A stretch of 64,000 bases of DNA from Bathymodiolus brooksi (lineage: Eukaryota > Mollusca > Bivalvia > Mytilida > Modiolidae). Shown piece after piece: positions 1 through 12,000 of this stretch. Position numbers and translations under genes: made by a program. The notes under the pieces are model-generated. The model did not search any database and had not been told where the DNA came from. It was given only the letters and a program-made list of their open reading frames with translations. The stretch covers positions 99,477,689 to 99,541,688 of the forward strand of contig OY804578.1 in NCBI GenBank assembly GCA_963680875.1, written 5' to 3'. Position 1 is the first letter of the stretch; each line of letters starts with the position of its first letter.

Positions 1-256
1 CTGGTTATTGGCAAAAAAAATGTTTAAGATGGATTCATGCTTACGTGGTGCAATTTTAAATTTGACGGCGTTCTGTTCAATTTGGACACTTATAGAAGAA
101 TGTAGTTGCATGGATAAAATAGCTATTGATAGAAATTTACTTTAAGAACTTTATTCTTCAAGTTCTTACATATGTAGAGAAGCTTTAATCTAATGAGAAG
201 TTACACACAGAGGAATAAATAAATATGGAAACAGATACACGACGCGTATCATGACC

Positions 257-463
257 TCATTCTTTCGCTTTGTAGACAAACGAGCGATTTATCGATGGTA
301 TAATCTCATTCGCACATGCGCCGGTGAAGGTGACTGACTTTTCCATTGGCATCATAAATTGTGTGCGACATTTTCCGCAAACGTAAATATAAATTACCGT
401 CTTCCAATCAAAGTATACTACCGTATTTGTACTCTTAGACATATCAGAATCGAAATAAATCAT
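257..463 (-). CDS. hypothetical 68-aa ORF beside a palindromic MITE
   Basis: Open frame from an ATG at 463 that lies inside the arm of the palindromic repeat at 452-608. The product is not recognised. It carries a CGKC pair and further cysteines but no signal peptide or membrane segment. The first ~25 codons are matched at 39859-39936, where the string MSxSTNTVV survives but an extra base and a stop break the frame. That suggests either a small gene with a decayed copy or simply a longer repeat that contains this ORF. The first 256 bases of the window hold nothing I recognise. Coding status is doubtful. Confidence 0.2.
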   Translation of the reverse strand: MIYFDSDMSKSTNTVVYFDWKTVIYIYVCGKCRTQFMMPMEKSVTFTGACANEIIPSINRSFVYKAKE

Positions 464-608
464 GGAAGCCAGAATACGCTTTGAGTTTTAACATGGGTTG
501 GCGGATAATAGTAAATTTTATCCCTCGCCTCTGGCTCTGGATAAAATACTAATATCCGTCAACCCATGTTAAAACTCCCAACACATTCTGGCTTCCATGA
601 TTTATTTC
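452..608. mobile_element. palindromic MITE, copy 1 (family also at 39788 and 55862)
   Basis: Near-perfect inverted repeat of 157 bp. Outer arms read GAAATAAATCATGGAAGCC and its complement, and inner arms carry AACATGGGTTGGCGG / TCCGTCAACCCATGTT. Two other copies in the window share the same ends, so this is a dispersed family rather than a chance hairpin. No clear target-site duplication is visible. Confidence 0.7.
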
Positions 609-919
609 TTAATTATACTTATTAAATATTAAACATATATTCATTGTTGGTAGTGCGTTGAGCAGTTTATTATCAAACATCTTTTAAAGATATTTCTCCG
701 TCCATTTACTTAAAGAAATAATCAAATTACAAACACAATTATGAATGAGAAACCTGTAAGAGGACTTCTCCAAAAGTTAATATATGTTCAGTTTAGTTTT
801 ATCTTTAAATTAGAAAGAATAAGTTAATTTTCTTAGGCAAATATTCCTGGGTAAAATTAATCTAGGAAGAGAATACAGATATGCGTGCTGGTGTAACTTA
901 TTGTCTTGTTTAGTATCTT
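609..919. other. no recognisable feature
   Basis: AT-rich single-copy-looking sequence with stops in all frames. I see no gene, RNA or repeat here. Confidence 0.5.
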
Positions 920-1015
920 GAACTATTAGATTGGACAAAATTACATCAGATAACATAAACTAAATATTATTTAGTTTAATGTTTTCTGATGTAATTTTGT
1001 CCAATCTAATAGTTC
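920..1015. mobile_element. short hairpin MITE
   Basis: Inverted repeat with arms of about 38 bp (GAACTATTAGATTGGACAAA... and its complement) around an AT-rich loop, with two or three mismatches. It is too long and well matched to be chance, and has the size and form of a MITE. No TSD could be fixed. Confidence 0.55.
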
Positions 1016-1194
1016 ATGACTGATCACAAATATTACGATCCAATCCATTTACTACATTTGTTTTGTATTTCTATAATACAATTCCTAAACTTATTTAAAC
1101 AATATTATTAAGAAAAAACTGGTGGAACGAGCTAATCTGGAATTTTATTTGTGAATTTTACAGTTAAATAAATGTTATGTTTCGACAGTTTAAG

Positions 1195-1617
1195 CACAGG
1201 CACTTGGGGCATGGATTTCGTTTCCTCCTCCCCCCTTTTCTCTACTACCCCCCCTTTTTCAAAATTTTCATATAAATCATTCCTTTTTCAAAATTTTCAT
1301 AATCATTCGTTTTTTCTTCATTTGACAATATCAGTAGACGTCATACATCATGAATAATACGTGTATTCTGTGTCCACATTTTTTCGACTGATACAGTACT
1401 CTCCTATACTGTATCAGTCGAAAAAATGTGGACACAGAATACACGTATTATTCATGATGTATGACGTCTACTGATATTGTCAAATGAAGAAAAAACGAAT
1501 GATTATGAAAATTTTGAAAAAGGAATGATTTATATGAAAATTTTGAAAAGGGGGGGGGGGGGGGTAGTAGAGAAAAGGGGGGAGGAGGAAACGAAATCCA
1601 TGCCCCAAGTGCCTGTG
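1195..1617. mobile_element. 423-bp foldback element with 8-bp target duplication
   Basis: Left arm 1195-1398 and right arm 1407-1617 are exact complements apart from a mononucleotide tract: 7 C and 5 T on the left against 15 G and 4 A on the right. The loop is 8 nt. The element starts CACAGGCACTTGGGGC and ends with its complement. The 8 bases AGTTTAAG occur directly on both sides (1187-1194 and 1618-1625), the duplication size expected of hAT-type elements. There is no internal gene; open frames in the arms are incidental. Near-perfect arms imply recent insertion or arm conversion. Confidence 0.85.
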
Positions 1618-1625
1618 AGTTTAAG

Positions 1626-2095
1626 GAGAAAAATAAAAATTTGTTGCGACTAAAGCTTAAATCAGCGTTAAAAATTGAACAAATATCAGTGGTTTTGTAA
1701 ATGAGATTTATTCTAAATAGAAAATCTGAGTTTATTATTTATTAATTTATTATTAATGATACAATTTCAAATCCCTTGGGAGGGGGAGGGGGGCTATGAT
1801 GAAAATTTGAAATAAAAACACAGAACCGGACTTTAAGCAAAAATAATAATCCAGGATTATTTTTTTATTAAAAAATCCCGGATTCCTGTGTCCACGATTT
1901 TTTTTTTTTTAAAGTTAATAATATGAAATATTGACATTCACACTTGCCTTTTGGACAGCACATTTCTGTGTCTACACTTGTTATTAGTAAAAAATAAAAT
2001 AAGTTTTTTCGTCAAATGGTTATGGGGGTCCACCAAAAAAAATTAAGAGTAAAAGTGGACCATGGGGGAAAAAAGGTTGAGAACTGCTGTGTTAA
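1626..2095. other. intergenic, with a possible hAT terminus at 2075-2089
   Basis: AT-rich sequence with no gene. At 2075-2089, GGTTGAGAACTGCTG read on the other strand (CAGCAGTTCTCAACC) resembles the ends of Charlie-type hAT elements. The opposite end was not found, so this may be a solo remnant. Confidence 0.3.
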
Positions 2096-2510
2096 ATGAT
2101 GTTTAGATTTAATTACATGATGTTGACTGTAATGACTGCCCTGTCTGTTCTCTTTTTTTTTTTATCAAGTTTGACTATTTCATCATGTGACCTGTGTAAG
2201 ACAGTGTTGGGTGGGTTGGGGCTTTGGGTAATATATAATAGCTTCGAGTTTGTTGCAGACGCAGTGTACATGTACATGTCTGACCTAATATAACGTAATA
2301 TTTTAACTAAGGTATTCCGCTATATTTCCTGAGCATGTATGCCTGACTGCCTGTGTAGGCCTACCGGATCTACCTCCTTCAGGGCCCAAGTAAGGAGCCT
2401 CATAACTTAACGAAGACAGGGCCGTATTTACTCTAAATCCGGCACTGTGCAAACCCTTCCAGAGCAGATAAGTTTTTAGTGGGCTTCGTTTGCTTGATCT
2501 TTTTCTGTGT
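2096..2510. other. no recognisable gene
   Basis: Contains short open frames on both strands with no recognisable domain or splice context. Somewhat more GC-rich at 2330-2480, but nothing there can be named. Confidence 0.4.
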
Positions 2511-2640
2511 AGTTCTTTGTATATCATTGTTTGTCCTTAACATTGTTATTTTCTTTTTTGCCATCGTTTGATTGTATTGTCTGTCCTTCTTCTATTGACG
2601 GCTTCTGATTACCCATTTAGTATCTTCAAACTTTTCTTAT
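2511..2640 (+). repeat. dispersed repeat equal to the uninterrupted target of the giant array
   Basis: This stretch is homologous to 8986-9029 joined to 26532-26611. Shared landmarks in order are TTTGTATATCATTGTTTGTCC (left flank), GCCAT, TTGTCTG-TCCTTCTTC, GATTnCnnnTTnGTATCTTCAAA. It is therefore a copy of the sequence into which the large element at 9029-26531 inserted. Similar sequence is, from general knowledge, abundant in bivalve genomes and transcripts. Confidence 0.6.
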
Positions 2641-3505
2641 GGTGATTATTAACCATGGGTCAGTTTCAAGTGACATTTACAGATTTGAAAATATGAAATG
2701 TATTTTGGAGAATATATTCCGAATCTGCAGGATTTTCCGCCAATGGTTTAGAATTCAGAATAAAAGATACAATAAGGGTAATAACAAAATTACCGAACTC
2801 CGAACAATCTAACAAAGAGAAAATAAAAACTCATAAGTATATAAACAGACAAAATCAATCAACAATCGGAAAACTGTGAAAACCGCAATGACCCTGACTT
2901 GGTACAGGCATTTCTAAAGAAATGGTCGGTTGAATCAGATTTTAAAGCGCCAAACCTCCCAATTTCATTACGGCTCAAATGATCTTAAATTTTCTTCCAG
3001 TTTGACCAAGACAGCAAGCACCTGAGTCACTTAGTCAGTGGGTGTGATTCATGTTGCAGGCAGTGATCTGACAACATCGTTTTTGCGCTGGAACAGATAG
3101 TATTATTTTGGCCTAATCTTAATTTATTTATTTGTAATATATAAATATAGTATTCTACCACACTTTTACAGAAATACTTCATTTAATTCTGCTTTTAATT
3201 CGTTGATGGAAAAATGGTCAAAATCAGACATCAATCGACTTTGAACAGGATAATACATGTAGGTTGAAAATTTGTAGAACAAATGAAATGCCGGTTTTGG
3301 TCAATCAAGTACGACTCCAGTAGAGGGTACCAGTCACAATTTCCTTTACTCTGATTTACTCCGTCATCGGTTCTATTATTGATATTTTTTGCAAGACATT
3401 TCGGAGAGAGTTTTTAAGTAATATGTAAGCTGGTTAGTTATTTTATTTTCAGAATTTCAATGGGGGTAATAATTTCTATATTGACAGGTTCCCCCATAGA
3501 TCACT
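2641..3505. other. no recognisable feature
   Basis: AT-rich, stops in all frames, no repeat recognised elsewhere in the window. It borders the left end of the hAT element. Confidence 0.45.
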
Positions 3506-4968
3506 CATACATGCCAACCCTTATTGTTCCAAAAGCGGTAGGGGGGTAAATTTTTGTTGACGAACAGATGGAAAATGGTGCACTCTGAGTCTGAGAGCAT
3601 TTGGGGTTGAAAAACTACCATACAGTTTCTGTAATTTTATCAATATATGTCTGTAGTTATTGTTTTGTTTCTCGGTGACGTACTTTCCTTTGTCTACGTT
3701 TTTTTTAATTGATACCTCGGTTTTCATAATAAAAAAAAACTCAATATGTGTACATTTTATATCAACTTAATTTTTTTATTAATTGAAAAGGATAATTCAA
3801 ACATCAATATTTAACTGTCAAATTAATTCATGTTTAATGATTGAGAGCTTCATATGTTGCCGATTTGGCTCTTTTAAGAACGTCATTTGATGGATTCCAT
3901 TCGTGGCATTCTGTCTTTTTAAACACATTGATTTTAGTGGTAAGAAGTCCACAGAGAGTGTTCCTAATACCGTGTACATCGCTGTATACACTGGTAGCTG
4001 CATGGCCCTCTTTACCTCTACCCAGCTGACTCCTCATGTCGGTGGTAAGTTTTTTTACCATACTGAAGAGGGTCTCACAGTATGCATTACTGTGCGGAAT
4101 GAGAACGACATGCTTAGCTAATCTACATAATGTAGGATACATCAGATTTTGAGTAGCTGGGTCCTTAAGCTTTTGCATTGATGACCAAAATAGGTTGATA
4201 CGGTCACCAATCTCATAACTAGGGATTAACGTGGATTCCATTGATTGGTACTCACAAAATTCAGCACACAATGCCTCCCTACTCTCAGGTTAAATAATTT
4301 GTTCAGGGAGTGCAGAGATGAGTTCAAGCAACGATTGCTGGGATACTGTTTTCCTGTTTAAAGGGTCTATCAAAACAGCATGTTTAATGATAGCATCATT
4401 CAGTGGGAATTTTTTTTTAATGTACGTCAGACAACCAACATAGAACGATCTCACCTCTTTCCTAAATATTGACACTCCGCTAGTACCCTCCATGTTGTTT
4501 TTCTGTATGCACTGCATAGCAGCAAACCCTATGAAAAGTTCCTTATCCGATTTTTGGATTTCAGAATTTTCCAAGTCCACAGCCAAACAATCATCAACTA
4601 TTGCAGTGGGTAATACCAGACATGACAGTAGCTTCTGTGAAAAATTAGACACAGAGAGTGTGATTAAATGTGTAATTATTGTAGGAGTTCAATTTTGAAT
4701 AGCTAATAAATTGTGAAAGTTAGGAAGGTACACTATTACATTAAAGGAATGTGAATTTTCCTATGAAACTGTTTATTGAAAATATCTACGAGAAACATCA
4801 ATACCTTTTACCTTGTTTATTAATACCAAATCTCTAAGAAATGAACTTATTTTTTATTATATGATATTTCCAACTTAACCGCATACATACGGTTTATGCA
4901 ACAGTGTATTCATTTTTTTCTTAAGCAATCATTATAGTATGACATGCCTTAATCGATCATTGGCAAGA

Positions 4969-5118
4969 AAAATGAAGAGATATGGAGTAATTGTACATGA
5001 GACAAAATCCCAATTAATGCATGGTAAAAAGCAATGAAACAACGCTTTTATTGTTGTTCTTCATCTTGAAGTCACCATGAATCCTTCAACAATGAGCAAT
5101 TTCTCATACCTCATAGTA
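4969..5118 (+). repeat. ~150-bp repeat in transposase intron 3
   Basis: Shares long identical runs with 5783-5932 in intron 2, for example AACGCTTTTATTGTTGTTC and TTCATCTTGAAG, in the same orientation. The two copies are roughly 85% alike by eye. They flank exon 3 as direct repeats. Confidence 0.7.
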
Positions 5119-5782
5119 AGTTCAAGACGGTTCTAGCACCGGCTTAAGCAGAATTCATTGCTAGATGTCGATCAATGCTACATTCTCATGCATCCTTCCT
5201 TTTTATTGACCACGGGTGCGGGATTGTCAACAAACATAAAAATTACTGGCAAAGTATTCTTACAAACAAGCATGTCAGTATGACTCGTACATTACATCAA
5301 ACATACCCTGTATAGTTTTAACATCGATGGGTGTAAGATGTGTATCAGCGGTTCCTCACTTTGTAGAAGTGTGTTGAAACTATCAAAGTATGGCATGACA
5401 GCATGGAGAAAATGGATATACAGTTGTGTGCTGGGTTCTGTAAAAACCTTTAAAAGTCTCTGTTCTCTAGGTCCACCCTTTTGTTTAGACTTTTGAGTGG
5501 AACAAGACCTATAAACGGATTATGAAGACTGCAATATTTTGAAGAAATGAAAATCATATATCAAGCTAGTATGCTTTATATGTTCATGTTGTTAGTTTGT
5601 TTAATGATGTTTAACACTGTTTTCAAGGTTTATGTTTGTCGGGCAATTACAGCAGAGACAGTGTAATATACTATGAAAGTCAACTTCTCTTTAAAGCTAA
5701 CATTTTAAACAATTTCTGAATCTCATCACCGTCAATAAAGTTTTTTTTCGTTACATCAAATATATCAACTTACTAGAACAAA

Positions 5783-5932
5783 TGAAAGGATACCGGTATG
5801 GGGTAAATGTACATGAGAGAAAATCACAATCAATACAGGGAAATACAAAGCAATGGAACAACGCTTTTATTGTTGTTCTTCATCTTGAAGTTACCATGAG
5901 GCCTTCAACAAAAAGCAAAGTGCTCATACTAG
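5783..5932 (+). repeat. ~150-bp repeat in transposase intron 2
   Basis: Partner of the copy at 4969-5118. Together they bracket exon 3 (5307-5508), so the exon sits between direct repeats about 810 bp apart. Confidence 0.7.
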
Positions 5933-7988
5933 TTTTATGGCAATATAATAAATTACATGATTTCACTTTATTGAGTTACCTTTTCCGCTTTGACTCATCC
6001 TCATCCTCAACATCATAATGGGACAAAAAATAAGATCTTAGGCCTTCCCATAAATTCAGGACTCTCTCTAGACATTTATGAAGGCTAAGCCACCTAGCTG
6101 AAACGTGCTTCAAAACTTTTCTAACTTCTGTGTTGCAAAACACTAGATAGTCACGTAGTTCTTGTTTTCTCTTTGCACTGAAAATTTTAATTATATACAA
6201 ATACTTTTTGGGCTCAGACTTATTAACAATAAATGGTTAGGTACTATATCAAGCAGTAATATTTAGACTATATATCAATCCAATAAACACAATGAGGTGC
6301 AACTTGTAATATCATGTTATATTCATTGTTTCAAAATTTATTAAAAAAAAATTATTGTAAACTATTGCTCTAAAATATTTTTTCAGTTGTCTGCCATGAA
6401 ATTTAAATTGCCAAGTAAAACCAAATGTTTTTTAAACCTTCTTTATAAAGTATCAAGTTGTTTTTTATTTCAAAAGATAACTAGACAAAGTTTTATTCAT
6501 TTAAAGTGACTCGTCCTGAGATTTTATGTTATTTATCAATTTAAACTTCATGCTTTGATTGAAGAACATATATGGGATTAAGAAAAAAAATTACCTCTTT
6601 TCAAAGTGATAGTAAATATCAATAATAAAATCCTCTGGGTTGAAATGTTTGAGAGCCTTACTACCATGCTTCGCCGCTAAGGCAGACAGATGACATGCAC
6701 AACCTATTCCATAAATTTGTGGATTTTCTTGATGAAGCAAACCAAGTACGCCTTTATGTCTTCCGGTCATTACAGAGGCATTGTCCGTGGAGAAGGACAA
6801 ACACTGTTGAAGATCTAGACCAACATCTCCAAGCGATATTTTCATAGCAGTAGTAATGTTTTCACCGGTTGCCATATTTACAACAGGCATATCTATGAAC
6901 GAAGTTGTCACAAGTCCTGTATGAACATCCTCGTGTGTGATAATAATAGGGAAAAACTTGTCTTCTTCATCGCTACTACCGTCTGTTGCTAAAGAATCCA
7001 TTAATCTGCCAGCAACAACATCCCTCTTAATTGTTTCAATAGAATCAGCAGCAATAGCATATATTATATGCGTTGATTTTGTTCTAGCACACGAATATTG
7101 TTTAGCAATTTCACTGTCCGGAAACATACGCCTGGTTAGTTTAGAAAAATGGTCATTGATGGCAAGTGGCAAGTTATGTTCAGTAACAAAACCTTGGAAT
7201 ACTGTTTCTGCATGAATAACGGACTGTGCTATACTTCTTTTGCTACTACCAGGGGCGAACATTGATAGAGACTGAGATGTTTCTACATCTTTAGCATTTG
7301 ATTTATGTTTGTCTGTGCTTATGAAGTTATGTGCCTCGTAACATCACCTAAACCTGCATGACTTATGGAAAAGTCAGATCTACACAGTTCACAAAAACAG
7401 TGTTTTACACCCTTTCTAGATGCTTTTATGAATGGATAAGATGATGTCCATGACTTTTTAAAAGAGTTGTCATACCGCGGCGTTGTTTTTTTCTTTTCTG
7501 GTGTATTAGACATGATTTCATTCATTTGAAGTTCAAAATTTAGCGCATCTACAACTTTTTCAAATAACAGAGAAAAGAACGTTTTCATTGGTTTAACTAC
7601 TTCACATTTAACCAATGGAAATAACTCTTACAAAGTTTGTCATATATGCATCGTAATTGACAGACGAAGGCAAGTTGGAGACCAGTTTTAAATGGGACTT
7701 CATGTTTATTTTTAGGTCGGCAAAAATATTTTTTACAGATTGTCATGATTTTTAATGTATAATTTTTATAGCAGTAATATTTTACAAAAGCGGTAGAATA
7801 TTATTCAAAATCGGTAGGCGGTAGAACATATTAAAAATCGGTAGTCTACCGCGTAAATCGGTAGGGTTGGCAAGTATGGATCACTTAAAAATACACTTCT
7901 ACCTTTCGATACTAATTAAACCTTGAACACCAGATAACAAAAGGGATACGGATTAATATAAGTATAACCACTTGTTTCCGAATCCTAT

Positions 7989-8626
7989 GAATCCGAGTCG
8001 TTTCGCCCCGGAAAGTGAGTCGATTCGCCCCACTTAATCGCTATTATATTATAATAGATGAAGTCTTTTTCGACAATTTTTTGGTAATTATTTATTTACT
8101 AGTATGCAAAAAAAAAAAAAAAATTATTCATTTTGGTCTACTTTAATTATTTATTTATTAGTTGTATACAAAAAAATAATAATTCATTCATTTTGGTCTA
8201 CTTTTGTCAAAAATCTCAAGCGAAACTTTTCTTGCAAAAATTTTTTTTTTTGTACCAACGCAAAAGTGCATGAAATGACTAAGATGCTGTACAAGTGCGC
8301 AAATAACCTCTTTTTTTAATGAATTACGCATCAAATGCTAAAATAGTATAAATTTAATCAGATGTCAAACAAAGAGTGAAGCAATACATAATATTAAACA
8401 CGTCAAGAAAGCATGTTAATTATGAGGAAGACAAAAATAAAGTACCCATGATTGGCATGAACAAGCCTTACAACATCCAAAATACGAATATTTGCAATGG
8501 TATTTTCCATATTTCATTTTTCAAAGCTCTATTAATAAATGAGGGTGAAACGACCCGGGGCAAACGGGAATAGGGGCGAAACGACTCAGGGGGCGAACAG
8601 GATTCGGGGCGAAACGACCCGGTACC
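7989..8626. mobile_element. non-autonomous element with GC-rich terminal repeats and 8-bp TSD
   Basis: Left end GAATCCGAGTCGTTTCGCCCC is matched in reverse complement by the right end (GGTACCGGGTCGTTTCGCCCC), about 17 of 21 positions. AATCCTAT occurs immediately outside both ends (7981-7988 and 8627-8634). The GGGCGAAACGAC motif recurs at least three times near the right end. The interior is AT-rich with a tandem ~73-bp duplication around 8085-8205 and no transposase. Superfamily is open: 8-bp duplications occur in hAT, P and Merlin elements. Confidence 0.8.
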
Positions 8627-8634
8627 AATCCTAT

Positions 8635-8985
8635 TGATTAATTTAAATATCTATATAATTTATATGTGTATTATCATAATATGTAATATTTAATTAATTA
8701 ATAAAATATGTTTATACTAAAAGTGTTGTTACTAGTACATGTATCATACATGTATGACTAATAACGAATTGTGGACTTGCCCACACTGGAGTGTCATGGC
8801 CACAGCACAGCAGCTCAGGTACAATTGCTGGTAAAGGTCCACAGTCCCAGGCCTTAAACCTACAGAGTTGTTCATCACATCCCCGGGTGGTGGATAATAG
8901 GTCCCATCTAGATGGGGAGGAGTTGTCGGGTTATAATACGGAAATCGTGGATGTGGACCAAACTTCCTAAAGTGGGTAGTTTTAT
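8635..8985. other. no recognisable feature
   Basis: Unique-looking sequence, more GC-rich at 8780-8960. No open frame of note and no match to other parts of the window. Confidence 0.4.
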
Positions 8986-9028
8986 ATGTATGTTTTGTAG
9001 ATCGTTGTTTGTCCTTTTGTACTTTTTA

Positions 9029-12000
9029 GTTCACCTGGACCAAAGGTCCATGTGAACTATTGCCATCACTTGGCGTCCGTCGTCTGTCGTCTGTAAACTT
9101 TTCACATTTCAAGCTTCTTCTCCGAAACCACTTGGCCGATTGGAACCGAACTTAGCAGGAATATTCCTTGGATGGTCCTCTACAAAGTTACCGTTTTTCG
9201 TTCCAGTCGGATATTCAATATGGCTGCCAGGGCCAATAATATGCTCTGATTGGCTGAAATTTCAAAGATCTTCTTCTCCGAAACTAATGAACTGACTGAA
9301 CCCAAACTGTAAAGGAATGATCATTGGAATGTCCTTTACCAAGTTACTGTTTTTTATGCCGATCGGAAATCCAAGATGGCCGCCATCGCAGGACATAGAT
9401 TAACATTGGACCCTATGGGAAAATGTTCAAATGCCTTCTTCTCAGAAACTACAAATATGATTAAAGCCAAACTGTACATGAATGTTCATTGGATGGTCCT
9501 CTACAATCGTAAGGTTTTTTGTTCCGATATGAAATTCAAAATGGCGGCTACGGCAGGACTTAGTTTAACATTGGACCCTATGGGAAAAATGTTTCAAAAT
9601 GCTTCTTCTCTGAAACCACTTGGACAGTTGAAACCAAACTGCCCAGGAATGATCATTGGAAGGTCCTCTACAAATTTTATGTTTTTTATGCCAGTCGGAA
9701 ATCCAAGATGGCCGCCACCGCAGGACATAGATTAACAATGGACCCTATGGGAAAATGTTCAAATGCCTTCTTCTCAGAAACTACAAATATTATTAAAGCC
9801 AAACTGTACATGAATGTTCATTGGATGGTCCTCTACAATCTTAAGGTTTTTTGTTCCGATATGAAATTCAAAATGGCGGCTACGGCAGGACTTAGTTTAA
9901 CATTGGACCCTATGGGAAAAATGTTTCAAAATGCTTCTTCTCTGAAACCACTTGGACAGTTGAAACCAAACTGCCCAGGAATGATCATTGGAAGGTCCTC
10001 TACAAATTTTCTGTTTTTTATGCCGGTCGGAAATCCAAGATGGCCGCCACCGCAGGACATAGATTAACATTGGACCCTATGGGAAAATATTCAAATGCCT
10101 TCTACTCAGAAACTACAAATATGATTAAAGCCAAACTGTACATGAATGTTCATTCGATGGTCCTCTACAAACTTTACGTTTTTTGTTCCGGTATGAAATT
10201 CAAAATGGCGGCTACGGCAGGACTTAGTTTAACATTGAACCCTATGGGAAAAATGTTTCAAAACGCTTCTTCTCTGAAACCACTTGGATAATTGAAACCA
10301 AACTGCCTAGGAATGATCATTGGAAGGTCCTCTAGAAATTTTATGTTTTTTATGCCGATCGGAAATCCAAGATGGCCGCCACCGCAATACATAGATTAAC
10401 ATTGGACCCTATGGGAAAATGTTCAAATGCCTTCTTCTCAGAAACTACAAATATTATTAAAGCCAAACTGTACATGAATGTTCATTGGATGGTCCTCTAC
10501 AATCTTAAGGTTTTTTGTTCCGATATGAAATTCAAAATGGCGGCTACGGCAGAACTTAGTTTAACATTGGACCCTATGGGGAAAATGTTTCAAAATGCTT
10601 CTTCTCTGAAACCACTTGGACAGTTGAAACCAAACTGCCCAGGAATGATCATTGGAAGGTCCTCTACAAATTTTCCGTTTTTTATGCCGATCGGAAATCC
10701 AAGATGGCCGCCACGCAGGACATAGATTAACATTGGACCCTATGGGAAAATATTCAAATGCCTTCTACTCAGAAACTACAAATATGATTAAAGCCAAACT
10801 GTACATGAATGTTCATTAGATGGTCCTCTACAAACTTTACGTTTTTTGTTTTGGTATGAAATTCAAAATGGCGGCTACGGCAGGACTTAGTTTAACATTG
10901 GACCCTATGGGAAAAATGTTTCAAAATGCTTCTTCTCTGAAACCACTTGGACAGTTGAAACCAAACTGCCCAGGAATGATCATTGGAAGGTCCTCTACAA
11001 ATTTTCTGCTTTTTTATGCCGATCGGAAATCCAAGATGGCCGCCACCGCAGGACAGATTAACATTGGACCCTATGGGAAAATATTCAAATGCCTTCTACT
11101 CAGAAACTACAAATATGATTAAAGCCAAACTGTACATGAATGTTCATTAGATGGTCCTCTACAAACTTTACGTTTTTTGTTCTGGTATGAAATTCAAAAT
11201 GGCGGCTACGGCAGGACTTAGTTTAACATTGGACCCTATGGGAAAAATGTTTCAAAACGCTTCTTCTCTGAAACCACTTGGATAATTGAAACCAAACTGC
11301 CTAGGAATGATCATTGGAAGGTCCTCTACAAATTTTCTGTTTTTTATGCCGGTCGGAAATCCAAGATGGCCGCCACCGCAGGACATAGATTAACATTGGA
11401 CCCTATGGGGAAATATTCAAATGCCTTCTACTCAGAAACTACAAATATGATTAAAGCCAAACTGTACATGAATGTTCATTAGATGGTCCTCTACAAACTT
11501 TACGTTTTTTGTTCCGGTATGAAATTCAAAATGGCGGCTACGGCAGGACTTAGTTTAACATTGAACCCTATGGGAAAAATGTTTCAAAACGCTTCTTCTC
11601 TGAAACCACTTGGATAATTGAAACCAAACTGCCTAGGAATGATCATTGGAAGGTCCTCTAGAAATTTATGTTTTTTATGCCGATCGGAAATCCAAGATGG
11701 CCGCCACCGCAATACATAGATTAACATTGGACCCTATGGGAAAATGTTCAAATGCCTTCTTCTCAGAAACTACAAATATTATTAAAGCCAAACTGTACAT
11801 GAATGTTCATTGGATGGTCCTCTACAATCTTAAGGTTTTTTGTTCCGATATGAAATTCAAAATGGCGGCTACGGCAGAACTTAGTTTAACATTGGACCCT
11901 ATGGGGAAAATGTTTCAAAATGCTTCTTCTCTGAAACCACTTGGACAGTTGAAACCAAACTGCCCAGGAATGATCATTGGAAGGTCCTCTACAAATTTTC

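Larger units (their letters stand above)
3834..7513 (-). pseudogene. hAT transposase with BED zinc finger, four exons, broken
   Basis: Exon 1 (7513-6595) starts at the ATG nearest the BED finger (CxxC then paired His). A frameshift follows at about 7319-7325, then the RNase-H-like catalytic part with FSTDNASVMTGRHKG and CACHLSALAAKHG. Exon 2 (6177-5980) holds the hAT RW motif, VSARWLSLHKCLERV. Exon 3 (5508-5307) contains LLQSEEPLIHILHPSM. Exon 4 (4634-3834) has an in-frame TAA at 4290-4292, then the C-terminal dimerisation part ending at TAA 3834. All three introns have GT-AG ends and keep phase (2, 2, 0). Intact length would be about 705 residues, normal for hAT. With one indel and one nonsense codon the copy cannot make a full protein unless these are sequence errors. 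Confidence 0.85.
3506..7878 (-). mobile_element. hAT-family DNA transposon, near full length, inactivated
   Basis: The left end reads CATACATGCCAACCCT and the right end is the complement of CATACTTGCCAACCCTA. The 7 bases GATCACT lie directly outside both ends (3499-3505 and 7879-7885); allowing one mismatch the duplication extends to 8, the size typical of hAT. The right subterminal region repeats the hexamer CGGTAG five times between about 7790 and 7864, and the left end has one at about 3535, as expected for transposase-binding subterminal motifs. The transposase gene lies inside on the - strand. Confidence 0.85.

Noticed and set aside
1172..1357. 61-codon ORF on the + strand
   Set aside because: Lies inside one arm of the foldback element and is Ser/Phe-rich from a pyrimidine tract.
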